NCBI GenBank assembly: GCA_013215465.1
Contig: JABSOW010000027.1
Coordinates: 1-51,026, forward strand
From: Colwellia sp.
Lineage (GTDB): Bacteria > Pseudomonadota > Gammaproteobacteria > Enterobacterales > Alteromonadaceae
Direction of reading: 5' to 3'
Length of the DNA stretch: 51,026 nucleotides
Below the pieces are notes generated by a model. The model searched no databases. It was not told the origin of the DNA and was given only the letters and a program-made list of their open reading frames with translations. The translations under genes and the position numbers were made by a program. Shown here in pieces: positions 9,951 through 19,458 of this stretch (the stretch's first letter is position 1; every line of letters starts with the position of its first letter).

Positions 9951-11999
9951 ATGATATCAAAAAGTTATTGTTACGGAACTTGGTTTGAAGGCCAAGGTCA
10001 AGGTGTTAAGGTTTACAATGCACTTAATGGTAGTGAAGTTTGTGAGGTTAGTAGTAACGGTATAGATTTCAACAAAATGCTTGAATATGGTCGCAACGTT
10101 GGTGGTAAAGCACTACGCGAAATGACTATCCATGACCGAGCTAATGCTATTAAGAATGTTGCTAAGCATTTAATGTCAAAAAAAGAGCACTTCTATGCGG
10201 TATCAGCTAAAACTGGTGCGACTAAAGTTGATAGCTGGGTAGATATTGAAGGCGGTTTAGCCACAATGTTTAGCTACTCTGGTATAGCACGTAGAGAATT
10301 TGCTAATGAAAAATTTATTGTTGAAGGCCCCGCAGAAATACTTTCCGCAAAAGGTACCTTTGTCGCTCGTCATATTTTAACATCAAAGCCTGGTGTTGCC
10401 GTTCATATAAATGCCTTTAACTTTCCTTGTTGGGGCATGTTAGAAAAAATTGCCCCTAGTTTAATTGCCGGTATGCCCGTTATTGTTAAACCAGGCACTG
10501 CCTCTGCTTATTTAACCCAAGCCATGGTAGAAGAAATTATTGCTTGTGGCATTTTACCAGAAGGCTCTATTCAATTAATTTGTGGTAGTGTTGGTGATTT
10601 ACTTGCTCGATTAAATGAGCAAGATGTAGTTACTTTTACTGGCTCTGCTTACACAGGCCAAAAATTACGTAGCCACGAAAACATCGTTGCTAAAAGCATT
10701 CCGTTTACCATGGAAGCTGATTCATTAAATAGCTGTATTTTAGGTGAAAGCGTTGCCGTTGAAGATGAAGAATTTCAATTATTCATCAAAGAAGTCACTA
10801 ATGAAATGACGGTAAAAGCAGGACAAAAATGTACTGCTATTCGCCGTATTATTGTGCCACAAAGTAAAGTATCAGCAGTACAAGAAGCCTTAATTGCTCG
10901 CTTGAGTAAAGTGACCTTAGGCGACCCTAGTATTAAAGGTGTTCGCATGGGACCTTTAGTGGGTAAAAGCCAACGGTTAGATGTTGAAAGTAAAGTCGCG
11001 CAACTGAGTGATTTTTGTGACGTGGTTTACGGTGGTGACTTAAGCAAACTTGAACTCACTGGCGATAATCTTAATACAGAGGCTTTTTATCCACCTACAT
11101 TACTTTATTGTGATAAACCACTAGAAACTGACGCACCTCATAGTATAGAAGCGTTTGGCCCAGTAAGTACGCTTATGCCATATAACTCTATCGATGAAGC
11201 CATTGAAATTGCGCGTTTAGGCAAAGGTAGTTTAGTTGCTTCGATAGTCACTTATGATGATGATGAAGCCGCTAAAATAGTACTTGCTGCTGCAGCTTTC
11301 CATGGTCGTATGTTAGTACTTAATAGAGATTGTGCTAAAGAATCAACGGGTCATGGCTCACCATTACCAACACTGGTTCACGGTGGACCTGGTCGTGCGG
11401 GTGGCGGTGAAGAATTAGGGGGTTCACGTGCGGTTAAGCATTATATGCAACGTACTGCTATTCAAGGCTCACCAACCACGTTAATGGCGATCACCAAAGA
11501 ATATATAGCGGGTGCCAAAACATCGGGTAACGATAAACATCCGTTTAGAAAATATTTTGAAGAACTACAAGTGGGTGAAAGCTTAACCACCCATAGACGT
11601 ACCGTTACCGAAGCCGATATTGTTAGCTTTGGCGCGGTATCTGGTGATCATTTCTATGCTCATTTTGATGAAATAGCAGCGAAAGACTCTATGTTTGGCC
11701 AACGTGTTGCTCATGGTTACTTTATTATTTCTGCTGCTGCCGGCATGTTTGTTGACCCAGCGCCAGGACCAGTATTAGCCAACTACGGTTTGGAAAATTT
11801 ACGCTTTATTGAACCCGTGCCTATTGGCGATACCATTCAAGTAAAAATAACCGTTAAAAAGAAAATCAAAAAAGACAAACGCCCAGAAGAAGAAAGAGCA
11901 ACAGGTGTGGTGGTATGGGATGTTGAAGTGACTAATCAACACGGTGTTATTGTCGCTTTATACGACATATTAACCTTAGTAGAAAGAAAAGAAGCTTAA
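9951..11999 (+). CDS. paaZ: Oxepin-CoA hydrolase / 3-oxo-5,6-dehydrosuberyl-CoA semialdehyde dehydrogenase
   Basis: 682 residues, matching E. coli PaaZ. The N-terminal aldehyde dehydrogenase (about 1-530) carries Glu255 in MEADSLN and Cys294 in GQKCTAIRR, the catalytic pair, plus the nucleotide-binding [11 protein letters not shown]. The C-terminal MaoC-type hydratase (about 540-680) has the [11 protein letters not shown] active-site segment. The enzyme hydrolyses the oxepin-CoA ring and oxidises the resulting aldehyde, avoiding a toxic dead-end product. Transcribed alone, divergent from paaK; the next gene, paaY, converges on it. Confidence 0.96.
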   Translation: MISKSYCYGTWFEGQGQGVKVYNALNGSEVCEVSSNGIDFNKMLEYGRNVGGKALREMTIHDRANAIKNVAKHLMSKKEHFYAVSAKTGATKVDSWVDIEGGLATMFSYSGIARREFANEKFIVEGPAEILSAKGTFVARHILTSKPGVAVHINAFNFPCWGMLEKIAPSLIAGMPVIVKPGTASAYLTQAMVEEIIACGILPEGSIQLICGSVGDLLARLNEQDVVTFTGSAYTGQKLRSHENIVAKSIPFTMEADSLNSCILGESVAVEDEEFQLFIKEVTNEMTVKAGQKCTAIRRIIVPQSKVSAVQEALIARLSKVTLGDPSIKGVRMGPLVGKSQRLDVESKVAQLSDFCDVVYGGDLSKLELTGDNLNTEAFYPPTLLYCDKPLETDAPHSIEAFGPVSTLMPYNSIDEAIEIARLGKGSLVASIVTYDDDEAAKIVLAAAAFHGRMLVLNRDCAKESTGHGSPLPTLVHGGPGRAGGGEELGGSRAVKHYMQRTAIQGSPTTLMAITKEYIAGAKTSGNDKHPFRKYFEELQVGESLTTHRRTVTEADIVSFGAVSGDHFYAHFDEIAAKDSMFGQRVAHGYFIISAAAGMFVDPAPGPVLANYGLENLRFIEPVPIGDTIQVKITVKKKIKKDKRPEEERATGVVVWDVEVTNQHGVIVALYDILTLVERKEA

Positions 12000-12134
12000 C
12001 TTGTTGCTGTAAAGTTCAATTTAGGTGTCAAAAGTACTTATTGACTCGCGTCAACTCCGTGCTTTTTCCTTTAACTTGAACCATACAGCGTAAAGTTGAA
12101 TTATCAGCTAAATGATAAAGACGTCTGACAGTGC
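12000..12134. other. Gap between convergent paaZ and paaY
   Basis: 135 bp after the convergent ends of paaZ and paaY. No clear hairpin with a T tract was seen; nothing else recognised. Confidence 0.4.
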
Positions 12135-12725
12135 CTACGAATGTTTAGGTTTATAGCTACTATCAGTAAAGCGAGGTCGGTCATTTTGAACTGCAGTTAA
12201 GGGTTCAACTTGTTGCAAGCTTTGTAGGCAACGCTGGGTTAGCTGGTGATATTGCTTGGTACCATTGGTTTTCCAAGCAACTTCTTTATCACTCAACTGT
12301 CGTTTAATTGTTGCCGGACTGCCCGCTAATAAACTTCTTGGTGGGCATTCAAACGCAGATTTAACAAAGGCAGTTGCGGCAACTAAAGATTCAGCGCCAA
12401 TAACTGCATCGTCCATGATAACCGCGTTCATGCCAACTAAAGCATTTTCGCCAATATGACAACCATGAAGAATAGCACCATGACCTATATGACCATTTTC
12501 TTCAATAATGCAGTCTTTTCCAGGAAAACTATGAATAACGCAAGTGTCTTGTACGTTTGCACCTTGTTTAACAATGATACGGCCAAAATCGCCACGTAAA
12601 ACGGCATTGGGGCCAATGTAACAGTGCTTGTCGATAATGACATCACCAATTAATACCGCCGTTGGATGAACATAAGCAAGTGGGTCAACCACAGGTACAA
12701 GGTTTTCAATGGCATAACTAGGCAT
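12135..12725 (-). CDS. paaY: PaaY, gamma-carbonic-anhydrase-like hexapeptide thioesterase
   Basis: 196 residues of left-handed beta-helix hexapeptide repeats, e.g. ALVGMNAVIMDDAVIGAES. The family's metal-binding histidines are visible in CVIHSFPG and ENGHIGHGAILHGC. PaaY is a trimeric thioesterase that helps recover CoA from dead-end thioesters when the phenylacetate pathway stalls; in E. coli it sits next to paaX. Here it is alone on the minus strand, between paaZ and the divergent paaG. The CaiE group is a close relative, but the paa context decides the name. Confidence 0.88.
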   Translation of the reverse strand: MPSYAIENLVPVVDPLAYVHPTAVLIGDVIIDKHCYIGPNAVLRGDFGRIIVKQGANVQDTCVIHSFPGKDCIIEENGHIGHGAILHGCHIGENALVGMNAVIMDDAVIGAESLVAATAFVKSAFECPPRSLLAGSPATIKRQLSDKEVAWKTNGTKQYHQLTQRCLQSLQQVEPLTAVQNDRPRFTDSSYKPKHS

Positions 12726-12858
12726 AAAAAAATTCCTTAAAGAGTTACAGAATAAACAGATACTTAATAGGTTAACTAGTGTTACTGATCTACCACATAG
12801 TGTCTACTGAAATGAACACTACAGTTAACAAACCATAACGAAAAAGCGGAGAGTAAAA
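12726..12858. promoter_or_regulatory. Divergent paaY/paaG promoter region
   Basis: 133-bp gap between divergent genes. A good ribosome site (GCGGAGAG) precedes paaG. I did not find the GATAC inverted repeat seen in the other two paa promoters. Confidence 0.45.
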
Positions 12859-13650
12859 ATGAGTTTTTCCACCATTAGTTATCAAATAGATCAAGGCGTA
12901 GCTGTTTTAACCTTAAACCGCCCTGCCTCACTCAATAGTTTTAATAGCCAAATGCATGACGAAGTACGCGAAGCAATGAAAGATGCCCGCGACAACAAAA
13001 GTGTTCGTTGTTTGGTTATCACTGGCACAGGTCGCGGCTTTTGTGCAGGACAAGACCTAAGCGATCGCGCAGTAAAGGTTACTGATGAAGCGCCAGATTT
13101 AGGTGAATCAGTTGAAAAAAATTACAATCCTCTTATTCGTAATATTATGACCATGGAAAAACCAGTGCTATGTGCTGTTAATGGTGTTGCCGCTGGTGCA
13201 GGTGCCAGTATTGCTTTAGCTTGCGATATTGTTTTAGCCGCTAAAAGCGCTAAATTTATTCAAGCTTTTTGTAAAATAGGTTTAGTACCTGACTCAGGCG
13301 GAACCTTTAATTTAGTACGTGCTTTAGGCTTACCAAGAGCCAAAGCGTTAGCTTTACTTGGTGACAAGTTATCAGCCGAGCAAGCGCAGAGCTGGGGCAT
13401 GATCTGGCAATGTGTTGACGATGAAAAATTAATGGATGAAACCATGACATTAGCGCTTCATTTAGCAACACAACCAACCAAAGGTTTAGCGAAAATAAAA
13501 GAACTGATGAATAATTCTTTTTCTACGCCTATGCATCAACAATTAGAGCTAGAAAAATATGCAATGCGTGAACTAGGCCGCACCAGTGATTACCGTGAAG
13601 GCGTCAGTGCTTTTATGGAGAAACGTCAACCAACATTCACTGGAGAATAA
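12859..13650 (+). CDS. paaG: Ring-1,2-epoxyphenylacetyl-CoA isomerase (oxepin-forming)
   Basis: 263 residues, a single crotonase-fold domain. PaaG converts the ring epoxide made by PaaABCE to oxepin-CoA and shifts double bonds later in the pathway. The oxyanion-hole segments are GRGFCAGQDLSDR (about 55-67) and NGVAAGAGASIALACDI (about 109-125). GLVPDSGGTFNLVRALG (about 141-157) carries the catalytic acid expected in PaaG. First gene of the paaGIJ group; paaI starts 2 bp after its stop. A general enoyl-CoA hydratase role is the alternative, but the SDSGGT-like segment and neighbours favour PaaG. Confidence 0.92.
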   Translation: MSFSTISYQIDQGVAVLTLNRPASLNSFNSQMHDEVREAMKDARDNKSVRCLVITGTGRGFCAGQDLSDRAVKVTDEAPDLGESVEKNYNPLIRNIMTMEKPVLCAVNGVAAGAGASIALACDIVLAAKSAKFIQAFCKIGLVPDSGGTFNLVRALGLPRAKALALLGDKLSAEQAQSWGMIWQCVDDEKLMDETMTLALHLATQPTKGLAKIKELMNNSFSTPMHQQLELEKYAMRELGRTSDYREGVSAFMEKRQPTFTGE

Positions 13651-13652
13651 TT

Positions 13653-14156
13653 GTGACAAGTTTAGCTTCAACCTTATCAGTAAAAGAAGCAGATAGTCTG
13701 AACATCAGTGCAGCAGATCAACTAGCCCAGCGCTGTGCCCAACATATGTATGAAGATGATACCGCCTCTCAAGCCTTAGGGATTAAATTAATACAAGTAA
13801 ACTGTGGTGGCGCAATTGCGGTTATGAACGTAAAAGACAGCATGCTTAATGGTCATAAAACTTGTCATGGCGGGCTAATATTTTCATTAGCTGATTCCGC
13901 TTTTGCTTTCGCCTGTAATTCACAAAATCAAGCCGCTGTAGCGTTAAGCTGCACCATTGACTTTATTCATCCTGCTTTTAAAGACGACATACTAACCGCA
14001 ACCGCTGAAGCGTTACATCAAGGCGGACGGAGCGGTGTTTATCAAGTGAAAATCACCAATCAAAACCAACAACTTATTGCAATTTTTAAAGGTAATTCTG
14101 CTCGCATAAAGCGCAGTGTATTACCTGAAGAAAGTGCGTTACCTAAAGAAAAGTAG
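13653..14156 (+). CDS. paaI: Hydroxyphenylacetyl-CoA thioesterase PaaI
   Basis: 167 residues, a hotdog-fold thioesterase of the usual size plus a short N-terminal extension. The family core is visible as GHKTCHGGLIFSLADSAFAFACN (split: GHKTCHGG, then FSLADSAFAFA), with the HGG turn and the acidic residue on the following helix. It clears hydroxylated phenylacetyl-CoA by-products to free CoA. The start is GTG, with GGAG 7 bases upstream inside the end of paaG, so translation is coupled to paaG. paaJ follows after 14 bp. Confidence 0.9.
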   Translation: MTSLASTLSVKEADSLNISAADQLAQRCAQHMYEDDTASQALGIKLIQVNCGGAIAVMNVKDSMLNGHKTCHGGLIFSLADSAFAFACNSQNQAAVALSCTIDFIHPAFKDDILTATAEALHQGGRSGVYQVKITNQNQQLIAIFKGNSARIKRSVLPEESALPKEK

Positions 14157-14170
14157 CCAAGGAAATTATT

Positions 14171-15373
14171 ATGAACAATACTTACATTTGCGATGCAATT
14201 AGAACCCCATTTGGTCGCTATGGTGGCGCACTATCGACCGTAAGAGCCGATGATTTAGGTGCTATTCCGATCAGAGAATTAATCAAACGTAACCCACAAG
14301 TAGACTGGGCTAGTGTTGATGATGTTTTCTACGGTTGTGCCAACCAAGCCGGTGAAGATAACCGTAATGTTGCTCGTATGTGTGGCTTACTTGCCGGCCT
14401 ACCTATTGATGTTCCTGGAGTAACACTAAACCGTTTATGTGGCTCAGGTATTGATGCTATAGGCACGGGCGCACGGGCGATAGCCAGTGGCGAAACCGAT
14501 TTGATTATTGCTGGCGGTGTTGAATCCATGTCGAGAGCTCCTTTCGTTATGCCTAAAGCCACCAGTGCTTTTAGTCGTCAAGCTGAAATTTTTGATACCA
14601 CTATCGGCTGGCGCTTTGTTAACAAGTTAATGGCAAAAGAATATGGCGTAGATTCTATGCCAGAAACGGCAGAAAATGTTGCTGAGCAATTTAACATCAG
14701 CCGTGAAGATCAAGATACCTTTGCCTTCAATAGCCAAACAAAAGCGTTAGCGGCACAACAAGCTGGCCTTTTTAGCCATGAAATTGTACCTGTTCATATT
14801 AAACAACGTAAAGGCGACGATATAATCTTTGCCGATGACGAACACTTACGGTTAAGTTCAATCGAAACATTAGCAAAATTAGCCACGCCTTTTAAAGAAA
14901 ATGGTACGGTTACCGCTGGTAATGCGTCTGGCGTAAATGATGGCGCTTGTGCCTTATTACTTGCTTCAGATAAAGCAATTAAAGCCAATAATTTAACCCC
15001 AAGAGCACGCGTAGTAGCGATGGCAACGGCAGGTTTAGCACCACGTATTATGGGTTATGGACCCGTTGCTGCCACCAATAAAGTACTAGATAAAGCGGGT
15101 TTAACGCTAGATCAAATGGACGTTATAGAATTAAACGAAGCATTTGCCGCACAAGGGTTAGCAGTATTACGCGCTTTAGGTTTACCAGACGATGCTGCAC
15201 AGGTAAATCCAAACGGTGGCGCTATTGCATTAGGGCATCCATTAGGTGCTAGTGGCGCTAGATTAGTGACTGCTGCCATGTATCAACTTGAGCGCACACA
15301 AGGTCGTTATGCATTATGCACCATGTGTATTGGCGTTGGTCAGGGCATTGCCATCATTATTGAAAGAGTTTAA
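14171..15373 (+). CDS. paaJ: 3-oxoadipyl-CoA/3-oxo-5,6-dehydrosuberyl-CoA thiolase
   Basis: 400 residues, standard for PaaJ/PcaF thiolases. The nucleophilic cysteine is in [13 protein letters not shown] (about 86-98). The active-site histidine is in [17 protein letters not shown] (about 349-365), and the second cysteine is in [10 protein letters not shown] (about 384-393). It releases acetyl-CoA twice to leave acetyl-CoA and succinyl-CoA. Last gene of the paaGIJ unit; the separate paaA promoter region follows. PcaF would be indistinguishable on motifs alone. Confidence 0.93.
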   Translation: MNNTYICDAIRTPFGRYGGALSTVRADDLGAIPIRELIKRNPQVDWASVDDVFYGCANQAGEDNRNVARMCGLLAGLPIDVPGVTLNRLCGSGIDAIGTGARAIASGETDLIIAGGVESMSRAPFVMPKATSAFSRQAEIFDTTIGWRFVNKLMAKEYGVDSMPETAENVAEQFNISREDQDTFAFNSQTKALAAQQAGLFSHEIVPVHIKQRKGDDIIFADDEHLRLSSIETLAKLATPFKENGTVTAGNASGVNDGACALLLASDKAIKANNLTPRARVVAMATAGLAPRIMGYGPVAATNKVLDKAGLTLDQMDVIELNEAFAAQGLAVLRALGLPDDAAQVNPNGGAIALGHPLGASGARLVTAAMYQLERTQGRYALCTMCIGVGQGIAIIIERV

Positions 15374-15500
15374 CCATCATACAACTCACTAGAAACTATA
15401 GTGATTTAAAATAATACGATTTAATACGATACATTGCATTGACATAATCAAAAAAAATCGTATCATTAAACTAGTTAACATATTAACGACAGGAGAAGAT
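15374..15500 (+). promoter_or_regulatory. paaA promoter region with repeated ATACGAT motif
   Basis: 127 bp. AATACGAT occurs twice as a direct repeat (15413-15420 and 15423-15430). Its inverted form ATCGTATCA lies at 15457-15465. The GATAC/GTATC core (15428-15432, 15460-15464) is shared with the paaK/paaZ region. Likely operator of the paaABCDE operon, with PaaX the obvious candidate. AGGAGAAG is the paaA ribosome site. Confidence 0.55.
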
Positions 15501-16469
15501 ATGGCCGAATATAATAAAAGCGAAGCAGAGCTAGAAGCTGTTTTCCAACAAAAAATAGATAGCGAGCAAAAAATCGAACCAAAAGATTGGATGCCAGCAG
15601 CCTATCGTAAAAATTTAATCCGTCAAATGTCACAACATGCTCATTCAGAAATTATAGGTATGCAGCCAGAGGGCAATTGGATAACACGTGCACCTTCTTT
15701 ACGCCGTAAAACAGTATTGCTGTCTAAAGTTCAAGATGAAGGTGGTCACGGTTTATATTTGTATAGTGCCACTGAAACCTTAGGCATTGCGCGCAGTGAA
15801 TTAATTGCCGCCTTACAAAGTGGTCAAGCCAAGTACGCCTCTATTTTCAATTACCCGGCACAAACATGGGGTGATATGGGTGCTATTGGTTGGTTAGTTG
15901 ATGGCGCCGCTATTGTTAATCAGGTATCACTACAACGTACCTCTTATGGCCCTTATTCACGTGGCATGGTTCGCATTTGTAAAGAAGAGAGTTTTCATCA
16001 GCGTCAAGGTTACGTGATCATGATGGAGCTTGCTAAAGGCACACCAGCACAAAAACAAATGGCGCAAGATTCACTCAATCGTTTTTACTGGCCTTCATTA
16101 ATGATGTTTGGCCCTCATGATTCTGAATCAGCACATAGCGCAAAATCAATGAAATGGAAAATCAAACGCGAAACTAATGATGATTTACGTCAAAAGTTTA
16201 TTGACCAAACGGTGCCACAAATAGCTTATTTAGGGTTAGAACACCCAGATAAAGATTTAGTTTGGAACGAAGAAAAAGGTCAACATGACAGCGGTGAAAT
16301 TGATTGGGATGAATTTTACGCGGTAATTAATGGCAACGGCCATAGTAATCGTCAGCGTATTCAGCATCACGTAAAAGCTCATGAAGAAGGTGCTTGGGTA
16401 CGTGATGCGATGTCAGCATACCAACAAAAAAAATTACAACGAAAAGTTAACGCTGAAACAGCAGCCTAA
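15501..16469 (+). CDS. paaA: Phenylacetyl-CoA 1,2-epoxidase subunit A (catalytic)
   Basis: 322 residues. PaaA is the di-iron catalytic subunit of the multicomponent epoxidase that attacks the ring of phenylacetyl-CoA using O2. The metal-binding helices of the ferritin-like fold show as [29 protein letters not shown] and [13 protein letters not shown], carrying the E and ExxH ligands. Strong SD (AGGAGAAG) before ATG. First of five plus-strand genes paaABCDE with small gaps, forming one transcript. Confidence 0.96.
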   Translation: MAEYNKSEAELEAVFQQKIDSEQKIEPKDWMPAAYRKNLIRQMSQHAHSEIIGMQPEGNWITRAPSLRRKTVLLSKVQDEGGHGLYLYSATETLGIARSELIAALQSGQAKYASIFNYPAQTWGDMGAIGWLVDGAAIVNQVSLQRTSYGPYSRGMVRICKEESFHQRQGYVIMMELAKGTPAQKQMAQDSLNRFYWPSLMMFGPHDSESAHSAKSMKWKIKRETNDDLRQKFIDQTVPQIAYLGLEHPDKDLVWNEEKGQHDSGEIDWDEFYAVINGNGHSNRQRIQHHVKAHEEGAWVRDAMSAYQQKKLQRKVNAETAA

Positions 16470-16531
16470 CAACCATAACCATCAATGTTGTTAGTAAAGT
16501 TGTTATAAAATTAGTATTGAGGAGAAAGAAG

Positions 16532-16819
16532 ATGAGCTTAGAAAAATTAGAATTATTTGAAGTATTCCTTCGTTCAAAACGCGGATTAGATCATAAACAT
16601 GCCGGTAGCTTGCATGCCGAAGATAAAGAACAAGCCTTAGAATATGCGCGCGATGTTTATACTCGTCGTAGTGAAGGAGTAAGTATTTGGGTAGTAAAAT
16701 CAAGTGACATTTGCGCATCTCAAGAAGATGACAGTGAAAGCTTTTTCGATCCCTCTGATGATAAACCTTATCGTCATGCCACTTACTATGATATTCCCAA
16801 AGAAGTTGGCGCAATGTAA
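16532..16819 (+). CDS. paaB: Phenylacetyl-CoA 1,2-epoxidase subunit B
   Basis: 95 residues from the ATG at 16532, which has GAGGAGAAAG just upstream. An earlier in-frame TTG at 16517 precedes that ribosome site and is rejected. The size equals E. coli PaaB. The protein bridges PaaAC heterodimers and is needed for epoxidase activity. Recognisable family segments are WEVFLRSKRGL-type (here LFEVFLRSKRGLDHKHAGSL) and the DVYTRRSEGVSIWVV strand. Between paaA and paaC, 13 bp before the latter. Confidence 0.95.
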   Translation: MSLEKLELFEVFLRSKRGLDHKHAGSLHAEDKEQALEYARDVYTRRSEGVSIWVVKSSDICASQEDDSESFFDPSDDKPYRHATYYDIPKEVGAM

Positions 16820-16832
16820 TCAGGAGTAAAAG

Positions 16833-17624
16833 ATGACTAGTTCTACAGAAATAGTGAGCAAACAAGATACTATTGATTATGCTGCACGCCTTGGTGACGA
16901 CGCGATTGTTATTGGTCACCGTCTTTCAGAGTGGGTGTCAAAAGCCCCTTTTGTTGAAGAAGATATTGCCTTAGGTAATGTTGCACTCGACTTCCTTGGT
17001 CATGCACGCATGTATTACACCTATGCGGCAAAACTTAGCAATGAACAAAATGGCACCAATGATATCACCGAAGATAACTTTGCTTATTTACGTGATGAAA
17101 GACAATTTCAAAACCATTTATTACATGAGTTACACAAAGGTGATTTCGCCTATTCAACTGCACGCCAATTATTAATTGATGTTTATAACAAGTATTTTCT
17201 TGAGCAATTAAAAAATTCAAGCGATGAAACTCTTGCTGCTATTGCCGTAAAAGCAGCAAAAGAGACTAAGTATCATTGTCGTCGCTCAAAAGATTGGACC
17301 TTACGATTAGGTGATGGTACCAGCGAAAGCCACGAAAGAATGCAACTTGCCTTAAATGATATATGGGGTTATAGCCATGAGTTATTTGAAGTGGATGAGT
17401 TAGAGCAACGTCTTGTTGATGCTGGTATTGCGGTTGATTGCACACTGTTAAAAGCTGATTGGCTTAAAGAAGTAACCGCAATTATTGAGGAAGCAACCTT
17501 AACGGTTCCAGATCAAGATTGGGTGGTTAGCGGTGGCCGACAAGGGTATCACACTGAACACTTAGGGCATTTATTAACTGAAATGCAATTTGTGCACCGT
17601 TCACACCCTGGTGCCAAGTGGTAG
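16833..17624 (+). CDS. paaC: Phenylacetyl-CoA 1,2-epoxidase subunit C (structural)
   Basis: 263 residues. PaaC is a ferritin-like paralogue of PaaA that has lost the di-iron site and supports the catalytic subunit. Typical segments are GDDAIVIGHRLSEWVSKAP (about 16-34), FLGHARMYY (about 56-64) and TKYHCRRSKDWTLRLGDGT. Strong SD (AGGAG) before ATG. It ends 16 bp before the chosen paaD start. Confidence 0.95.
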   Translation: MTSSTEIVSKQDTIDYAARLGDDAIVIGHRLSEWVSKAPFVEEDIALGNVALDFLGHARMYYTYAAKLSNEQNGTNDITEDNFAYLRDERQFQNHLLHELHKGDFAYSTARQLLIDVYNKYFLEQLKNSSDETLAAIAVKAAKETKYHCRRSKDWTLRLGDGTSESHERMQLALNDIWGYSHELFEVDELEQRLVDAGIAVDCTLLKADWLKEVTAIIEEATLTVPDQDWVVSGGRQGYHTEHLGHLLTEMQFVHRSHPGAKW

Positions 17625-17640
17625 TTTTATGGAGACTATG

Positions 17641-18183
17641 ATGCAAGTTATCCCGACAAAATCCCCAACACAATTTGAGCGCGAACAATTTCGTCGTAAC
17701 TCAGCCTTTCCTGAGTTATGGCAATGTTTAGATCAGGTTAAAGATCCAGAAATTCCTGCGTTATCTTTATGGGATATAGGTATTTTAAAAGATATTAAAC
17801 GTCAAGGTGATCAAGCATCAGTAACCATTACCCCTACTTACTCAGGCTGTCCCGCTATGGACGCTATTGCTGAAGATATAACAATAGCGTTTAAAGCACT
17901 TGGCATTGAAAAAACGGTGATAATCACCGAGTTATCACCTGCTTGGACAACTGACTGGATGACAGATAAAGGTCGAAATCAGCTAAGAGACTATGGTATT
18001 GCTCCGCCAAATGATGTGATAGGTGATCATGAGCAGCCCCTTAATAGTGACAGCCAAGTACTTTGCCCACAATGTGGCAGTGCTGACACTAAGTTACTAA
18101 GCGAATATGGCTCTACTGCATGTAAAGCCTTGTTTCAGTGCAATAGCTGCTACGAACCATTCGATCTTTTTAAACATATTTAA
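17641..18183 (+). CDS. paaD: PaaD, MIP18-family iron-sulfur assembly factor for the epoxidase
   Basis: 180 residues from the ATG at 17641. GGAG lies 6 bases upstream, while ATGs at 17629 and 17638 sit on or too close to that site. The N-terminal MIP18/DUF59 domain (DPEIPALSLWDIG, then YSGCPAMDAI) is followed by a C-terminal zinc-ribbon-like part. That part has CPQCG and CNSCYEPF cysteine pairs (about 137-173). PaaD is thought to help mature the Fe-S or di-iron centres of the PaaABCE system. Fourth gene of the operon. Confidence 0.93.
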   Translation: MQVIPTKSPTQFEREQFRRNSAFPELWQCLDQVKDPEIPALSLWDIGILKDIKRQGDQASVTITPTYSGCPAMDAIAEDITIAFKALGIEKTVIITELSPAWTTDWMTDKGRNQLRDYGIAPPNDVIGDHEQPLNSDSQVLCPQCGSADTKLLSEYGSTACKALFQCNSCYEPFDLFKHI

Positions 18184-18211
18184 TCGCAACAAGTAAATAA
18201 GAAGGTGCGAC

Positions 18212-19318
18212 ATGACAAAATTTTATTCTCTTACTATCGCTAATATTAGGCCTGAAACCGACTCGGCAATTTGCTTGAGTTTAAACATCCCAAAGGAATT
18301 AAAAAAAACTTTTACCTTTACTCCCGGACAATTTTTAACACTGCAAGTATCTATTGACGGAGAAGCCATTCGTCGTTGTTACTCTATTTGTTCTGGTATT
18401 GATGAAGCGCAACTATCGGTGGCGATAAAACGCGTCGATAATGGTGTATTCTCTAACTTCGCTAATGATAATTTCAAAGTAGGTGATAGCATTGAAGTAA
18501 TGCCTCCTCAAGGTGATTTTACTTTAAACATGGCGACCACTGAGTTAAATAACCAGCCTAGTAAAAACTACATGTTATTAGCTGCAGGTAGTGGTATTAC
18601 TCCTATTTTATCGCTAATTAAATCAATTTTAGGCCGTGAGCCAAATTCACAAATCACCTTAGTTTATGGTAACCAAAAAACCCTTACCATGATGTTCAAA
18701 GAAGAGCTGAGCTTTATTAAAAACCGTTATTTAACGCGCTTTAATTGGGTCAATATCATGAGTCAAGAAGATCAAGGTGCTGATATACTCAATGGTAGAA
18801 TTGATAACAAGAAAGGTTATCAATTACAAAAACAAAAGCTTATTGATATAAACACCACAGATGAAGCTTTTATTTGTGGGCCTGAATCAATGATTTCTGA
18901 AGTATCTCGCGGTTTTAGAATTGAAGGCTTAGCAGAAGAACAAATTCATTATGAATTATTTGCCAGCTCGTCTGAAGACGCACAACTGGTATTAGAGAAA
19001 GCTAAAAATCGTGTTCATGAATATGGTGAAAAACGTACCAGTAAAGTAACGATAATTGCTGATGGACGCAGTAATAACTTCGATTTAGCCGCAGTAGGCG
19101 CCAATATTTTAGATGCTGGTATGGCCAATGGCGTGGAACTACCCTACTCCTGTAAAGCCGGAGTATGCTCAACCTGTAAAGCTAAGTTGATCAAAGGGCA
19201 AGTAGACATGGATATCAATCATGGCCTTGAGCAACACGAAATTGACGCCGGTTACATTCTTACCTGTCAATCGCATCCTATTTCAGCTGAAGTCGTTGTT
19301 AGCTTCGATGAGAGGTAA
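18212..19318 (+). CDS. paaE: Phenylacetyl-CoA epoxidase reductase subunit E
   Basis: 368 residues. PaaE passes electrons from NADPH to the PaaA di-iron site. Order: FAD-binding barrel with RRCYSICSG (about 54-62), an NAD(P)-binding domain with LLAAGSGITPILSLI (about 128-142) and CGPESMI, then a plant-type [2Fe-2S] ferredoxin domain. Its cysteines are in PYSCKAGVCSTCKAKL plus the distal LTCQSHP. Last gene of paaABCDE; a 10-bp-arm hairpin lies downstream at 19384-19419. Confidence 0.96.
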   Translation: MTKFYSLTIANIRPETDSAICLSLNIPKELKKTFTFTPGQFLTLQVSIDGEAIRRCYSICSGIDEAQLSVAIKRVDNGVFSNFANDNFKVGDSIEVMPPQGDFTLNMATTELNNQPSKNYMLLAAGSGITPILSLIKSILGREPNSQITLVYGNQKTLTMMFKEELSFIKNRYLTRFNWVNIMSQEDQGADILNGRIDNKKGYQLQKQKLIDINTTDEAFICGPESMISEVSRGFRIEGLAEEQIHYELFASSSEDAQLVLEKAKNRVHEYGEKRTSKVTIIADGRSNNFDLAAVGANILDAGMANGVELPYSCKAGVCSTCKAKLIKGQVDMDINHGLEQHEIDAGYILTCQSHPISAEVVVSFDER

Positions 19319-19383
19319 ATTTTTCGAGGAGTGAGGTCATTGCCTTGCTAAATATTAGCTTTAAAGGTATTTCCTAGTTGCTA

Positions 19384-19419
19384 GCTGCTTACTAAATTTA
19401 TTACAATTAAGTAAGCAGC
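19384..19419. repeat. Perfect 10-bp inverted repeat between paaE and paaX
   Basis: GCTGCTTACT at 19384-19393 and AGTAAGCAGC at 19410-19419, with a 16-base loop. No T tract follows on either strand, so it is not a textbook intrinsic terminator. It may be a partial terminator or processing hairpin between paaE and paaX, or an operator in front of paaX. Confidence 0.6.
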
Positions 19420-19458
19420 ACTATACCAACTAAGTATAAGCAAATTACAGGAAAAAAC

